Under the pieces are notes generated by a model. The model was not told where the DNA came from. It did not search any database and saw only the letters and a list, made by a program, of their open reading frames with translations. The position numbers were made by a program, and so were the translations under genes. This document shows positions 6,211-14,201 of a stretch of 27,942 nt of DNA, one piece after another; the first letter of the stretch is position 1, and each line of letters starts with the position of its first letter. The DNA comes from an uncultured Clostridium sp. (GTDB lineage Bacteria > Bacillota > Clostridia > TANB77 > CAG-508), in NCBI GenBank assembly GCA_900553365.1, contig USDL01000017.1:1-27942 (forward strand). The letters are read 5' to 3'.

Positions 6211-7686
6211 TTACAATTTTTTTGCGTGGGTTGAAATAGCGCAACTATTATTAAAAACTTCCTTTTTCCATGATGGCCATGAAATATCGGCAGTTTTTCG
6301 AGTTGTATTATAAACCGAGGAATAATTTTTAACCTTTTCAGATGATGGTAGTGTGCCTTTCAATTTGTTCTATCTTTCTTCAAATTCTCTTCTATTTTTT
6401 TCTTCTTGAGTTTCATTAAGATGATACAAAATAATATCATCAAGGGCTTCGATAACTTCATTCAGCTTACAAACAATGTCCATAGTAAGTTTAGTATTTG
6501 TTTCATAATAAGCAGAACCAGTAAGATTAAGTTTACTAAGATACTTGGGAAGTGAATCAGCATTACCTGTTTTTGTGTTGAGTGGAGGGTTTATACTATC
6601 TGTTGTTGTACTATTTTCTTTATCTGTAAGGTCAGTTAGATATTTATCAAGGAAAGGGAACTTTTTAAGATTATCTTCATTTAACTTATAAACAGAATCA
6701 ATACGAGCCATTTCCTTGACGCAATTAAGGTCAGACATAAGGTAATTGCCAATACGCTTATAATGGGTTTCATAGGGATAAGTTAAGCCCCTTTCTTCAT
6801 CCCCCATAAAATGTTTAAGTGTCTTGTCATTAGAAGAAACGATAATTGGTGTCCAATAATAATAACAATATCTATCAGTATATCCAATACGAGAAATATA
6901 GCCAATAGATTCTCCCTTAGTATAGACAACATCACCGAGCTTAAAGACAGGCTTAGGCTTTTCTACATCAGTGTTGTTAACTTTATTCTTTTTAGTATCA
7001 ACCTCGTCGGAGAAGTCTGTAATTTTCTTAACAGATTCTTTACACTTATTTTTAGCAGTATTTGCATGGGTTTCAAGGAAGTCATCAATTTTTCTGATGG
7101 CTTCATCGAGTTCTTCCTGCGAATAAAATGCGGATTTTAATTGGGTATCGACACCCGTTTTTTCCTTATTTTTAGGGAAGTAATTTTTTTCGTTTTCGGT
7201 CATTTTTTTGTCCTCTTTTGGGAGACAGTTTTCACATTTTTCTCGAATCTTGTCTCCATCATAATCACGTTTTTCATCTGCTTCTTGGGTTAAAAGAAAC
7301 AAAGCATACATATCCGATGTTTCTTCTTTTGTAATGGGAACCATTGTATCAAGAATATACCAAAGCGTATTATAATTTTGGACGAAAGTTCCAGCATTCC
7401 AATCTTCAACATCGGGAATCTCAACAGCAATATTATTAATATAAAAATAATATTTGCTAGCAAGGTCATAACGAGTTAATTTTTTGCAACCTCCATTTTT
7501 GTAGTCTGTGCCAGAGTCACTAATACAACGAATTTCAATTCTTATTTTACGACCATTGCAAATTTTATAAGAAGTTACTTTCCAAAAATTGTGAAATCTA
7601 TCAACCAATATGTCTTTAATTTCAATATTTTCCCAAACATATTGAGCAAAAGCTACTGGGTTAGTGGGGAAATCATTATTTTTCAT
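6211..7686 (-). CDS. Recoded hypothetical protein (491 aa) with one late TAG
   Basis: ATG 7686 with AAAGGAGAATAAT upstream. Under the standard code it would stop at TAG 6370-6372 (codon 439), but the frame stays open for 52 more codons to TAA 6211-6213, directly before a terminator; reading TAG as glutamine gives ...FEERQNKLKGT.... The N-terminal 150 residues look globular. A Lys, Glu and Asn rich linker (about 155-245) follows, then a small domain starting FKLGDVVYTKGESIGYISRIGYTD that resembles a beta-barrel. No known family recognised. Last gene of its operon. Confidence 0.8.
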
Positions 7687-7697
7687 ATTATTCTCCT

Positions 7698-8138
7698 TTA
7701 CTTAATGGGAGCACCTTTAAAGTCAATAATATCTGTAGGAATATCATTGGTATCATACTCAATCTTAACACCAGTGTTCTTATAAGGAGCATCCTTAAGA
7801 GTAAGCTTCTTATCAATCATAGGAGTCAAATCAAAATACTCTTCAATTTCCTTGTCAGTAAGAAGAAGAGCACCAGTAAGAGCACCCACAATCAAATAAA
7901 GAGGGTCTTTGTGATTATCCTGAGACTTAAGCTCTGTAGAGAAGATAGCACATTGAGTATCATTTTCCTTGAGAATGTACTTGACATTATTAGGGTTATC
8001 ACTATCTTTAGTATCAGGAGTGGGAAGGTTCTTCTTACAAGTCAACTTAGGAAATTCCTTTTGACGAGCAAGAAGTGTATAATTACGAGAAATGCCCTTT
8101 CGAGCTTTGAAATTGCGTGCCATGCGAGATTTAAGCAT
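7698..8138 (-). CDS. Hypothetical protein with basic N-terminus
   Basis: A 146-residue protein starting at ATG 8138 with AAAAAGGAGATAACT upstream. The first 25 residues are strongly basic (KSRMARNFKARKG), which could bind nucleic acid or be a disordered tail. A hydrophobic stretch (YLIVGALTGALLL) in the middle is too short and isolated to call a membrane segment with confidence. Twelve bases separate it from the next gene. Function unknown. Confidence 0.75.
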   Translation of the reverse strand: MLKSRMARNFKARKGISRNYTLLARQKEFPKLTCKKNLPTPDTKDSDNPNNVKYILKENDTQCAIFSTELKSQDNHKDPLYLIVGALTGALLLTDKEIEEYFDLTPMIDKKLTLKDAPYKNTGVKIEYDTNDIPTDIIDFKGAPIK

Positions 8139-8169
8139 TATAGTTATCTCCTTTTTAAATTAATTTATT

Positions 8170-8994
8170 TTAAATCCAGTAATTGTAATAATTATTATGT
8201 ACTCTTTCTTTTTCAGTAGCAATAGAATTAGAATTGAAATTTAATATTGAATTAACTGCATTAATAGACAAATGAAGTTTGTGAATTGTAACCACTGTTT
8301 GTCTTATTTCATCACAATTTTCTGGATTATTTATAATATTATGTTCGTTTAAGGTACGCCAAATGCAAGATTCTTTTTCATATTTATCAAAAGTAATACG
8401 AATTGTTAAATAATCTAAAAAAATAAATGCAAATTGTAAATCGTGCCAATGACGAGTAATATAAAATCCTAAACTTCCAAAATAATTGTTACAATTTTTG
8501 TTTTTACCGTTTAATGCGCGTTCAAATGCTTGAGTAATAACAACCTCATTTTCTTCAAAAAATGTTCTTCTTTCGATAATGCTAGACCAAGTAATATGGA
8601 AAGATTTACCATTTAATAGGTTGTTATAAGATGCACCATCATTAAGATAAGTAAAAGGTTGTGGCAGCTTTCCACCTGTTTTTGCATTCCATAATGAAGC
8701 ATCACTTACAAGAGACACAAGCCAACTCGGTTGCCATACAATCAACTCATTGTAATATTCAAGGATAACATCAAATTTTTTAGAAATATTCCAAAGAATC
8801 ATCCAATCATTTTTACTCTTAGGTTTTTTATAAACTGCTTCTCCAAAATCTACCTTTTCCAAATCCTTAACTAAGCAAGTCATAGCCGCAATAAATTGAA
8901 CAATATTATGTCTGTTAGGCTTTTCTCCTTTAGAAAGAATTTTAGCCTTTTCAGCTTGATATTCATCCATACCATACATATCTAAACAAATCAT
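8170..8994 (-). CDS. Hypothetical protein (274 aa)
   Basis: ATG 8994 overlaps the TGA of the upstream gene (ATGA) and has AGGACAGC upstream, so the two are translationally coupled. The protein is rich in aromatic residues (WQPSWLVSLVSDASLW, YFGSLGFYITRHWHDLQFAF) and appears helical and globular. No catalytic signature or known family is seen. Confidence 0.8.
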   Translation of the reverse strand: MICLDMYGMDEYQAEKAKILSKGEKPNRHNIVQFIAAMTCLVKDLEKVDFGEAVYKKPKSKNDWMILWNISKKFDVILEYYNELIVWQPSWLVSLVSDASLWNAKTGGKLPQPFTYLNDGASYNNLLNGKSFHITWSSIIERRTFFEENEVVITQAFERALNGKNKNCNNYFGSLGFYITRHWHDLQFAFIFLDYLTIRITFDKYEKESCIWRTLNEHNIINNPENCDEIRQTVVTIHKLHLSINAVNSILNFNSNSIATEKERVHNNYYNYWI

Positions 8995-9278
8995 GTAGCT
9001 GTCCTCAATAATTCAGTACATTCTGCAACAGTTCTATGAGCATTATCACGCAAAGTTCTGTCAAATTCTCCTTCAATTTCTCTCCACCCAATGATTTCAG
9101 CGGCAATATTATTAATGCGAGGAATGGTTTCAAACAAATTAGTTCCTTCTCCACCTCTAGCAAGAGTTAAATCGGCTGTAACAGGGAAGAGAGGATTATT
9201 AGTGCCAACGGCTGTAACAGGAACAAAAGGGTTATAAATAACTGGGGTGTTTGGTTGAGTGCAACGAATATAAATCAT
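8991..9278 (-). CDS. Small protein with proline-containing repeat
   Basis: A 95-residue protein from ATG 9278 with only a weak ribosome site. The first half carries an internal repeat (NPFVPVTAVG and NPLFPVTADL); the second half is helical (IGWREIEGEFDRTLRDNAHR). Its stop overlaps the start of the next gene. Function unknown. Confidence 0.7.
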   Translation of the reverse strand: MIYIRCTQPNTPVIYNPFVPVTAVGTNNPLFPVTADLTLARGGEGTNLFETIPRINNIAAEIIGWREIEGEFDRTLRDNAHRTVAECTELLRTAT

Positions 9279-9293
9279 GTTATTTGCTGAATA

Positions 9294-9851
9294 TCAACTT
9301 ACGCCCTTCTTTTTTACCAAGATATAATTACCATAAAATCCTATTAACTCATTTAAAATACTAATAGTTTTTACAGAAATACTTCTATAAATGGGATTAA
9401 GATATTTTTCTGGTGCATCAAGCGTAAGAAAAAAATCATCTATAATTAAAACACAATTTTTTAAAACCTTAAGATATTTATACATCAGGCGATAATTTTT
9501 AATGGTGTCGTTTTTAACAATGAAATCTTCATTAAAAGAAGTACTCCCAGTATAGTAACCAACCCAATTACAAAAGCTAATTATTTTTAATCCATCTTTG
9601 TTCTTTTTATAGTCAAAGAAAGGATTATTCATGAAAAATGGAACAGTTACATCTGGATTTTCAGTTCTGAGCATGGTAATATAAGGAAATATTGGAAGAG
9701 TTGGTTCAAGATAATTAAATAATACAGCAAATTTATCAGGGCAAATCTTTTCATTGTCAAAGAAAGAATTAAAAGGAATGTCAACAAGAATCTTTAAGAA
9801 AGAGGCAAATTGTTTTCTAATATCCCCATAAGTAATTGTTTTATTTTCCAT
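9294..9851 (-). CDS. Hypothetical protein (185 aa)
   Basis: ATG 9851 overlaps the TAA of the upstream gene by one base. The protein is rich in Phe, Ile and Asn and contains a hydrophobic run (LKNCVLIIDDFFLTL) that may be a buried strand. No family is recognised. It and the upstream 264-residue gene share a similar helical, aromatic-rich character but no clear alignment. Confidence 0.75.
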   Translation of the reverse strand: MENKTITYGDIRKQFASFLKILVDIPFNSFFDNEKICPDKFAVLFNYLEPTLPIFPYITMLRTENPDVTVPFFMNNPFFDYKKNKDGLKIISFCNWVGYYTGSTSFNEDFIVKNDTIKNYRLMYKYLKVLKNCVLIIDDFFLTLDAPEKYLNPIYRSISVKTISILNELIGFYGNYILVKKKGVS

Positions 9852-10645
9852 TAATAATCATCCTCACAATTCTCGTCATTAGGAATATCAGGGGTAGAAT
9901 TAAAAGTATCCTCATGTTTATTAAAACCGTGATAATAAATACACTTTTCCATGTCTCTGCTAATTCGTGTAATAAGAAAAAGATTGTAATCAAATTTATT
10001 TTTCTTTAGGCTATTTTCACAAACTTTCAATTCACTTGTAGAATAATAAGTAAGGTCAGTAATATGAGTACCAAAACACCGCCCGTTAAGCATTGTAGCT
10101 ATAGGATGGCTTTCTTTTATTAAATCTCTAAAAGCCCAAATTACAGTTATAGCTCCCCAAACATGTTCCGTAATATAATATAAAAAAACAAAAAGGTCTT
10201 TTTTATCTTGCTTTTTTAAATTCATAATTAATTTATCAGTGTCTTCAAACAAAGTGATTTCTGATTCAAGATATTTCTGGTTTAATTGTTCTGGACGTAA
10301 ACCATAATCAAGAACAACCTTATCGTAATTTTTAGTATGAGAAACTAAAAAGTTTTCTTTTTGACAATCAAGTAATGTGCTTTTAAATACAATTGACTGT
10401 TTAGTAGGAAAAGAGTAAAAATTACGAGGTTGCTTTAAAGTTAAAAGATACTCATAAATAGGAACAAAAGCAAAAAACCACTCACGATATTGAAATAATA
10501 CATCAAGAGTTATTTCATTAAAAAGAATTGGTTTGAACAATATATCTTTATTTTGTTCAATCAATCCACCCTTACCCAAAATATGTTCAATTACATCTAC
10601 TGTGTTAATAACATTTGCGTCAGGGGGCGTTACTTTCATTGCCAT
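9851..10645 (-). CDS. Hypothetical protein (264 aa), first gene of its operon
   Basis: Start is placed at ATG 10643-10645, preceded by AGAGGTG with good spacing and a short leader from promoter 10668-10696; an upstream-extended frame would begin before the promoter. The protein is helical and aromatic-rich (YREWFFAFVPIYEYLL, YYITEHVWGAITVIWAF) without a signal peptide. The tail is acidic (PNDENCEDDY). Function unknown. Confidence 0.8.
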   Translation of the reverse strand: MAMKVTPPDANVINTVDVIEHILGKGGLIEQNKDILFKPILFNEITLDVLFQYREWFFAFVPIYEYLLTLKQPRNFYSFPTKQSIVFKSTLLDCQKENFLVSHTKNYDKVVLDYGLRPEQLNQKYLESEITLFEDTDKLIMNLKKQDKKDLFVFLYYITEHVWGAITVIWAFRDLIKESHPIATMLNGRCFGTHITDLTYYSTSELKVCENSLKKNKFDYNLFLITRISRDMEKCIYYHGFNKHEDTFNSTPDIPNDENCEDDY

Positions 10646-10667
10646 ATTTTCACCTCTATTCTTTAAT

Positions 10668-10696
10668 ATAATACAACAAAAAGTCTTACTTGTCAA
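10668..10696 (-). promoter_or_regulatory. Sigma-A type promoter of the 6211-10645 operon
   Basis: TTGACA (10691-10696), 17-bp spacer, TATTAT (10668-10673) on the minus strand. The -35 box lies within the upstream terminator hairpin. Confidence 0.85.
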
Positions 10697-10721
10697 GGGT
10701 TTAATCTCAACAAATAAGACT
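10674..10721 (-). terminator. Terminator overlapping the next promoter
   Basis: AGTCTTATTTGT (10710-10721, minus strand) pairs with ACAAGTAAGACT (10682-10693), with one G-U pair, followed by TTTTTGTT. It lies 15 bases after the TAA of the gene at 10736. Its descending arm and T-run make up part of the -35 box and the spacer of promoter 10668-10696. Confidence 0.75.
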
Positions 10722-10735
10722 CTTATTATATATTT

Positions 10736-10978
10736 TTAGTTATTTTTATAGAGAAGAGCACAACGAGGAGCAAGATTTGGAGCTTTCATAATTGAGAGAT
10801 TTTTAATAGCGAAAAAGTAGAACGTGTTAAACTCTTCAAGGGAAGACCAGCAAATAACATTATCATCATCTTTCTGACCAAAGTAATAATACTTATCAGT
10901 CGCATCCCAACAAAGATATGTATCATTTGTATCGCTGTAAATAGTGTGGATAATTTTCTTCTGTGCAGTATTTGTCAT
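10736..10978 (-). CDS. Small hypothetical protein, last gene of its operon
   Basis: An 80-residue protein from ATG 10978 with AAAGGAGAATTTTATT upstream. It contains YLCWDATDKYYYFGQKDDDNVICWSSLEEF, a strand pair followed by a helix, similar in style to the small YY-type proteins elsewhere in the window. Function unknown. Confidence 0.75.
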   Translation of the reverse strand: MTNTAQKKIIHTIYSDTNDTYLCWDATDKYYYFGQKDDDNVICWSSLEEFNTFYFFAIKNLSIMKAPNLAPRCALLYKNN

Positions 10979-10993
10979 AATAAAATTCTCCTT

Positions 10994-11257
10994 TCAATGC
11001 AATCTTGCCCAAAAAACAAAATTTTTATCAATCTCACGAGGAGAAAAATCCCAAGGATACTTGTCAGGATAGGATTTAAAATTACTTAAAGTTATCAAAT
11101 ATTCATCTGCGTAATAATCAAATTTTTTGCCTTGGAATATTGCTGAATAAACTTCGTAGTTTCCACCAAAAATTTCATCCGTAAATCGAATATCTTCAAG
11201 TATAAGAACTTCTTCTCCGATACGTGGCTATCTATCTTCAAAACTATACCATTCCAT
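10994..11257 (-). CDS. DUF551-like small protein with TAG as glutamine
   Basis: ATG 11255-11257 is preceded by AAAGGA. Codon 10 is TAG; read through as glutamine it gives an 87-residue protein ending at TGA 10994-10996. The start MEWYSFEDR-(TAG)-PRIGEEV aligns with FEFEKRQPRIGEKI of the paralogue at 11799-12038, where the TAG column is a normal glutamine codon. The end (FWARLH) matches WARLY, WARLD and WAKVN of the paralogues. The W-x(6)-R-P-x-x-GE start and the W near the C-terminus resemble DUF551, a small phage family without known function. Confidence 0.85.
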
Positions 11258-11273
11258 TTTTGTTAATTCCTTT

Positions 11274-11513
11274 TTAATATAATCTCGCCCAACGTAAACA
11301 GGAAGATAAAAAAGAATGATATGGGCTTGAATAATCTTCTTGAAAATATTTTTTGAAATTGTCTAATTTAACATCGTATATTTCTTCAATTTCTGTTCTT
11401 TCTCTTCCTAAATAAGTAGCAATAAATATTTTGGAGTAATTAAAAAAACTTTGCATTACGAAAATTTCTTCGCCAATATGAGGTCTTTTCTTGTCAAAAT
11501 CAAACCATTCCAT
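11274..11513 (-). CDS. DUF551-like small protein, array copy 2
   Basis: A 79-residue paralogue: MEWFDFDKKRPHIGEEIFVM at the start and LRWARLY at the end. ATG 11513 follows the upstream stop by three bases (TAA-GTT-ATG) without a strong ribosome site, so it probably depends on translational coupling. Middle segment (KIFIATYLGRER) is nearly the same as in the copy at 11799-12038. Confidence 0.85.
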   Translation of the reverse strand: MEWFDFDKKRPHIGEEIFVMQSFFNYSKIFIATYLGRERTEIEEIYDVKLDNFKKYFQEDYSSPYHSFLSSCLRWARLY

Positions 11514-11516
11514 AAC

Positions 11517-11795
11517 TTAATCCAATCTTGCCCAATGAATGTATTTTGAGTAAAACTGTCTTTTTTCTAAATAGTCATAAAGTTTTTCTCCACCAATCAT
11601 TTTTAAATTTACAAAATATACTATACTTCTATCATCTTCATTATAAAAATCTTTTCTGATACTTTTATAGTTGCATTCGTAAATAGTATAATATTTAGTG
11701 GAAATACCCAATGTATCGTTAAGACACCATTCATGAATGATTAAAATTCGTTCTCCATTTTTAGGACGGTGCTCAAGAAAACTTTTCCAATTCAT
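11517..11795 (-). CDS. DUF551-like small protein, array copy 3
   Basis: A 92-residue paralogue starting MNWKSFLEHRPKNGERILII and ending IHWARLD. ATG 11795 follows the upstream TAA closely (TAA-ACT-ATG). Its start is closest to the truncated copy at 12049-12171, while its middle part differs from copies 2 and 4. Confidence 0.85.
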   Translation of the reverse strand: MNWKSFLEHRPKNGERILIIHEWCLNDTLGISTKYYTIYECNYKSIRKDFYNEDDRSIVYFVNLKMIGGEKLYDYLEKRQFYSKYIHWARLD

Positions 11796-11798
11796 AGT

Positions 11799-12038
11799 TT
11801 AATTTACCTTCGCCCAATGTAAATTTTCAGATGCAAAAAAATGATATTGACTTATATAACTTTTTGGAAAATATTTCTCAAAATTATCCAATTCAACGTC
11901 ACAACTTCCAGTATTACATATATTTATTCTCCCTAAATAAGTAGCAATAAAAATATTGGCTCCTTTCCACATATCTTTAGCTACAAAAATTTTCTCTCCA
12001 ATACGAGGTTGTCTCTTTTCAAATTCAAACCACTTCAT
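11799..12038 (-). CDS. DUF551-like small protein, array copy 4
   Basis: Start is placed at ATG 12036-12038 (MKWFEFEKRQPRIGEKIFVA) because this matches the start of every paralogue; a longer frame from 12062 adds residues from the broken neighbour. The 79-residue protein ends HWAKVN. Its glutamine at residue 10, a CAA or CAG codon, is the reference for decoding TAG in the 10994-11257 copy. No ribosome site; coupling to the upstream copy is likely. Confidence 0.8.
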   Translation of the reverse strand: MKWFEFEKRQPRIGEKIFVAKDMWKGANIFIATYLGRINICNTGSCDVELDNFEKYFPKSYISQYHFFASENLHWAKVN

Positions 12039-12048
12039 AATATTTAAT

Positions 12049-12171
12049 TCAGTTTTGCCCAATGTAATGTTTTTTCAACAAAATACTGACATCGTAATCT
12101 ATCCATTCACGAACGACTAAAATTCTTTCTCCGACTTTAGGAAGATGTTCCAAAAAACTTTTCCAATTCAT
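12049..12171 (-). pseudogene. Truncated, frameshifted DUF551-like copy 5
   Basis: ATG 12169-12171 gives a 40-residue product starting MNWKSFLEHLPKVGERILVV, close to copy 3, then loses about 45 middle residues and ends HYIGQN. One frame over, the last bases (to TAA 12044-12046) read TLHWAKLN, the standard family ending. So a deletion that is not a multiple of three joined start and end out of frame. Confidence 0.75.
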
Positions 12172-12205
12172 ACCCCTTTTTAAAACTAAAAACGTTGTTT
12201 TTATT

Positions 12206-12538
12206 TTACATCTTTGAAAGATTTTGAAGCTCCAAAGAAAGAATTTCTCTAATTTCTAAAGGTAGTACTCCATCATGTACTTCTTCGCTATAAACACGCT
12301 TAAAATCGTCAAGCATCCTACCAATAACAGTGTTCTTCATAACCAACTCATGTCTTTCTTTATAAAGTTTAACTTTTTCTTGGTAGGCTTCATTTTCTTT
12401 TCCTTTTAAAGCCTTAATATCTTTTGATGGACAAGAGTTATTAAGGCAAGTATAAAACCATCCGTCATAGCTGTCATAGTCGTAGTCAGCAGACATTATT
12501 TTGCCACAGCAAGGGCAGAATTGAGTTTTAGGTTCCAT
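12206..12538 (-). CDS. Zinc-ribbon protein with C-terminal helix
   Basis: A 110-residue protein from ATG 12538 with AGAGGAAAAAG upstream. Residues 8-11 (CPCC) and a later C-x(4)-C pair (TCLNNSCPS) form a zinc knuckle of restriction or topoisomerase zinc-ribbon style. The remainder is helical and charged (NEAYQEKVKLYKERHELVMK). Phage proteins of this kind are common and their role is unknown. Confidence 0.8.
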   Translation of the reverse strand: MEPKTQFCPCCGKIMSADYDYDSYDGWFYTCLNNSCPSKDIKALKGKENEAYQEKVKLYKERHELVMKNTVIGRMLDDFKRVYSEEVHDGVLPLEIREILSLELQNLSKM

Positions 12539-12558
12539 TTTCTTTTTCCTCTCGTATT

Positions 12559-12924
12559 TTACTTCACAACAGTAAGACTCCTACCATCTTTCAGACAATA
12601 AGCATACCAGAAATCAAAATCGAGAAAATCAATTAAATCGGAAAATTCATCGTCAATCTGAAAATAATTTTGAGACTTAATATCATAAACATGTCTAACA
12701 TCGGAAAAAGTCAAGATATAATTATTCAGATAAAAGCCACGTTTATCTTTTCTACCATCATGGACATAAAAGATATAGTTATAGCCCTGTTTCTGTTTTG
12801 AATCCAGAAGACTGACAAGTTGCTCACACATAAGCTCAAACAGAGGCGTGCAAGTTACAAAAGGCTGAGACTTGTAATCTTTAATAGTGCGAGTAATATG
12901 AGTGATAGCATTTTCGATTTTCAT
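12559..12924 (-). CDS. Hypothetical protein (121 aa)
   Basis: ATG 12924 with AAGGAGAATATT upstream. It starts with a helix (ENAITHITRTIKDYKSQP), followed by strands (NYIFYVHDGR, FYLNNYILTFSD) and an acidic helix. Function not recognised. It follows the mini-gene at 12940-12975. Confidence 0.75.
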   Translation of the reverse strand: MKIENAITHITRTIKDYKSQPFVTCTPLFELMCEQLVSLLDSKQKQGYNYIFYVHDGRKDKRGFYLNNYILTFSDVRHVYDIKSQNYFQIDDEFSDLIDFLDFDFWYAYCLKDGRSLTVVK

Positions 12925-12939
12925 AATATTCTCCTTAGT

Positions 12940-12975
12940 TTACTTCATAATACCCAGTACAGGCTTGTTAGCCAT
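12940..12975 (-). CDS. Micro-gene MANKPVLGIMK (11 aa)
   Basis: ATG 12973-12975 overlaps the upstream stop as TAATG and is preceded by AAAGGAGGAAAT, the strongest ribosome site in the area. It stops at TAA 12940-12942 after 11 codons; the next gene has its own ribosome site. It could be a real micropeptide, a leader peptide that couples translation across the gap, or the remnant of a longer gene. Confidence 0.45.
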   Translation of the reverse strand: MANKPVLGIMK

Positions 12976-13217
12976 TAGATTTCCTCCTTTGTAACTTCCT
13001 TATTGTCAGCATCTTCAATTCTAATGATAAAGGTCTTAGATATAAAAGGTGAATCTTTATCATAAAATTTAACAACAAGACCAGCATCATTTTCAGGTCT
13101 GTAATGAAAATCAACATAGTCTCCGCCAAGAATTGCATTCTCACCAAAGAGAGCTTTGACAATATCTTTTCTCAAATCTTCCTGAGAATACCAGAGGACT
13201 TTATCAATCTTTTTCAT
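12975..13217 (-). CDS. Hypothetical protein (80 aa), first gene of its operon
   Basis: ATG 13217 with AAAGGAGCTGTT upstream. The sequence (LRKDIVKALFGENAILGGDYVDFHYR) suggests a helix and a strand pair with a mobile charged end. Not recognised. The ribosome site is an exact reverse complement of part of the promoter spacer (see findings). Confidence 0.8.
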   Translation of the reverse strand: MKKIDKVLWYSQEDLRKDIVKALFGENAILGGDYVDFHYRPENDAGLVVKFYDKDSPFISKTFIIRIEDADNKEVTKEEI

Positions 13218-13249
13218 AAAATAACAGCTCCTTTTTTTACTATAGCTAC

Positions 13250-13278
13250 ATTATAGCAAGTAAAGAAGGAGCTGTCAA
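13250..13278 (-). promoter_or_regulatory. Sigma-A promoter with anti-ribosome-site spacer (10736-13217 operon)
   Basis: TTGACA (13273-13278), 17 bp, TATAAT (13250-13255): full consensus on the minus strand. ACAGCTCCTT in the -35 and spacer region (13266-13275) is the perfect reverse complement of AAGGAGCTGT at the ribosome site (13224-13233). Confidence 0.9.
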
Positions 13279-13306
13279 GTGTTTATTAAATTTCGATTGG
13301 AATTAT

Positions 13307-14131
13307 TTAGTCAAAGATATCAATATCACTACGAGGACAATAGGAACGAGATTCTTCAAGTGTCTTTTTAGCTCGATTATTAGCGGCATTAATCTTTTCA
13401 ACAATCAAGCCACAATTTTCAAGCTTGTTGATAATTTCCATCTGTTCTTTAACAGTACGTCTTGCAATGAGAACATCTTGAAGTTTTTTGAAGGTAAGAT
13501 AACCACTACAAGCATCAAGGTGAGAAAATTCAATGTAATGAAGAATATCAACCACTTGAGCATTATAATCACCCAGTTGTGTTGCTAAATCTTCATTAGA
13601 CGGAAGAGAATTGATGGCAGAAGTGATATTTTCAAAAGTCTTTGACATAGCTTCCAAAGAAGGAAGAATTTTATTTCTGGAATATTCACTTGCCTGATAT
13701 CTCTTGTTTGAATCTTTAACAGGAAGTTCATCACCATCAATCATTGCTTTTGCGCAATTAGAATGGGAAACAGTAGGTGAAACCGAATTCTTAAATTCCA
13801 TTTCGATAGGATTTCCATTTGTGACAGGTGCTTCACCTAAGCTTTCTTGCAAACTAAGGACTGCTTTAGAAACACTTAAAAGAATCAATCCTTTGTTTGC
13901 TACATTAGAGACAAGTTTATCATATACCAGATTGCCAGTTTCGGTGTGATAGATGGAAAATACACGGTTTGACAAAAACTTGTCAACAATAGAATGATTG
14001 AGAACAATGTTGGCAGCTTTGTCAACATCCTTAAACAAATGTTTCTTGTCAGGATTTGAAATATAACTGTACTGATTGCCAACAAACTGAACATAAGAGT
14101 TAGTTGTGGTTTCTTTTAGATAAAAGCTCAT
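13307..14131 (-). CDS. Hypothetical protein (274 aa), single-gene unit
   Basis: Start is placed at ATG 14129-14131 behind AAAGGAG; a TTG-started frame seven codons longer overlaps that ribosome site. The protein looks largely helical, with LPSLEAMSKTFENITSAINSLPS and KLQDVLIARRTVKEQMEIINKLENCG likely to form coiled or packed helices in the C-terminal half. No family recognised. It is the only gene between promoters 14166-14194 and 13250-13278. Confidence 0.8.
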   Translation of the reverse strand: MSFYLKETTTNSYVQFVGNQYSYISNPDKKHLFKDVDKAANIVLNHSIVDKFLSNRVFSIYHTETGNLVYDKLVSNVANKGLILLSVSKAVLSLQESLGEAPVTNGNPIEMEFKNSVSPTVSHSNCAKAMIDGDELPVKDSNKRYQASEYSRNKILPSLEAMSKTFENITSAINSLPSNEDLATQLGDYNAQVVDILHYIEFSHLDACSGYLTFKKLQDVLIARRTVKEQMEIINKLENCGLIVEKINAANNRAKKTLEESRSYCPRSDIDIFD

Positions 14132-14165
14132 ATCAGCTTTATCTCCTTTCAATCTTGATACAATA

Positions 14166-14194
14166 ATTATATCAAAATAAAAGGATTATTTCAA
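14166..14194 (-). promoter_or_regulatory. Sigma-A type promoter of the 13307-14131 gene
   Basis: TTGAAA (14189-14194), 17 bp, TATAAT (14166-14171) on the minus strand. The spacer carries TCCTTT, able to pair with AAAGGA of the ribosome site, a weaker form of the pattern seen at other units. Confidence 0.8.
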
Positions 14195-14201
14195 GGGTTT
14201 A

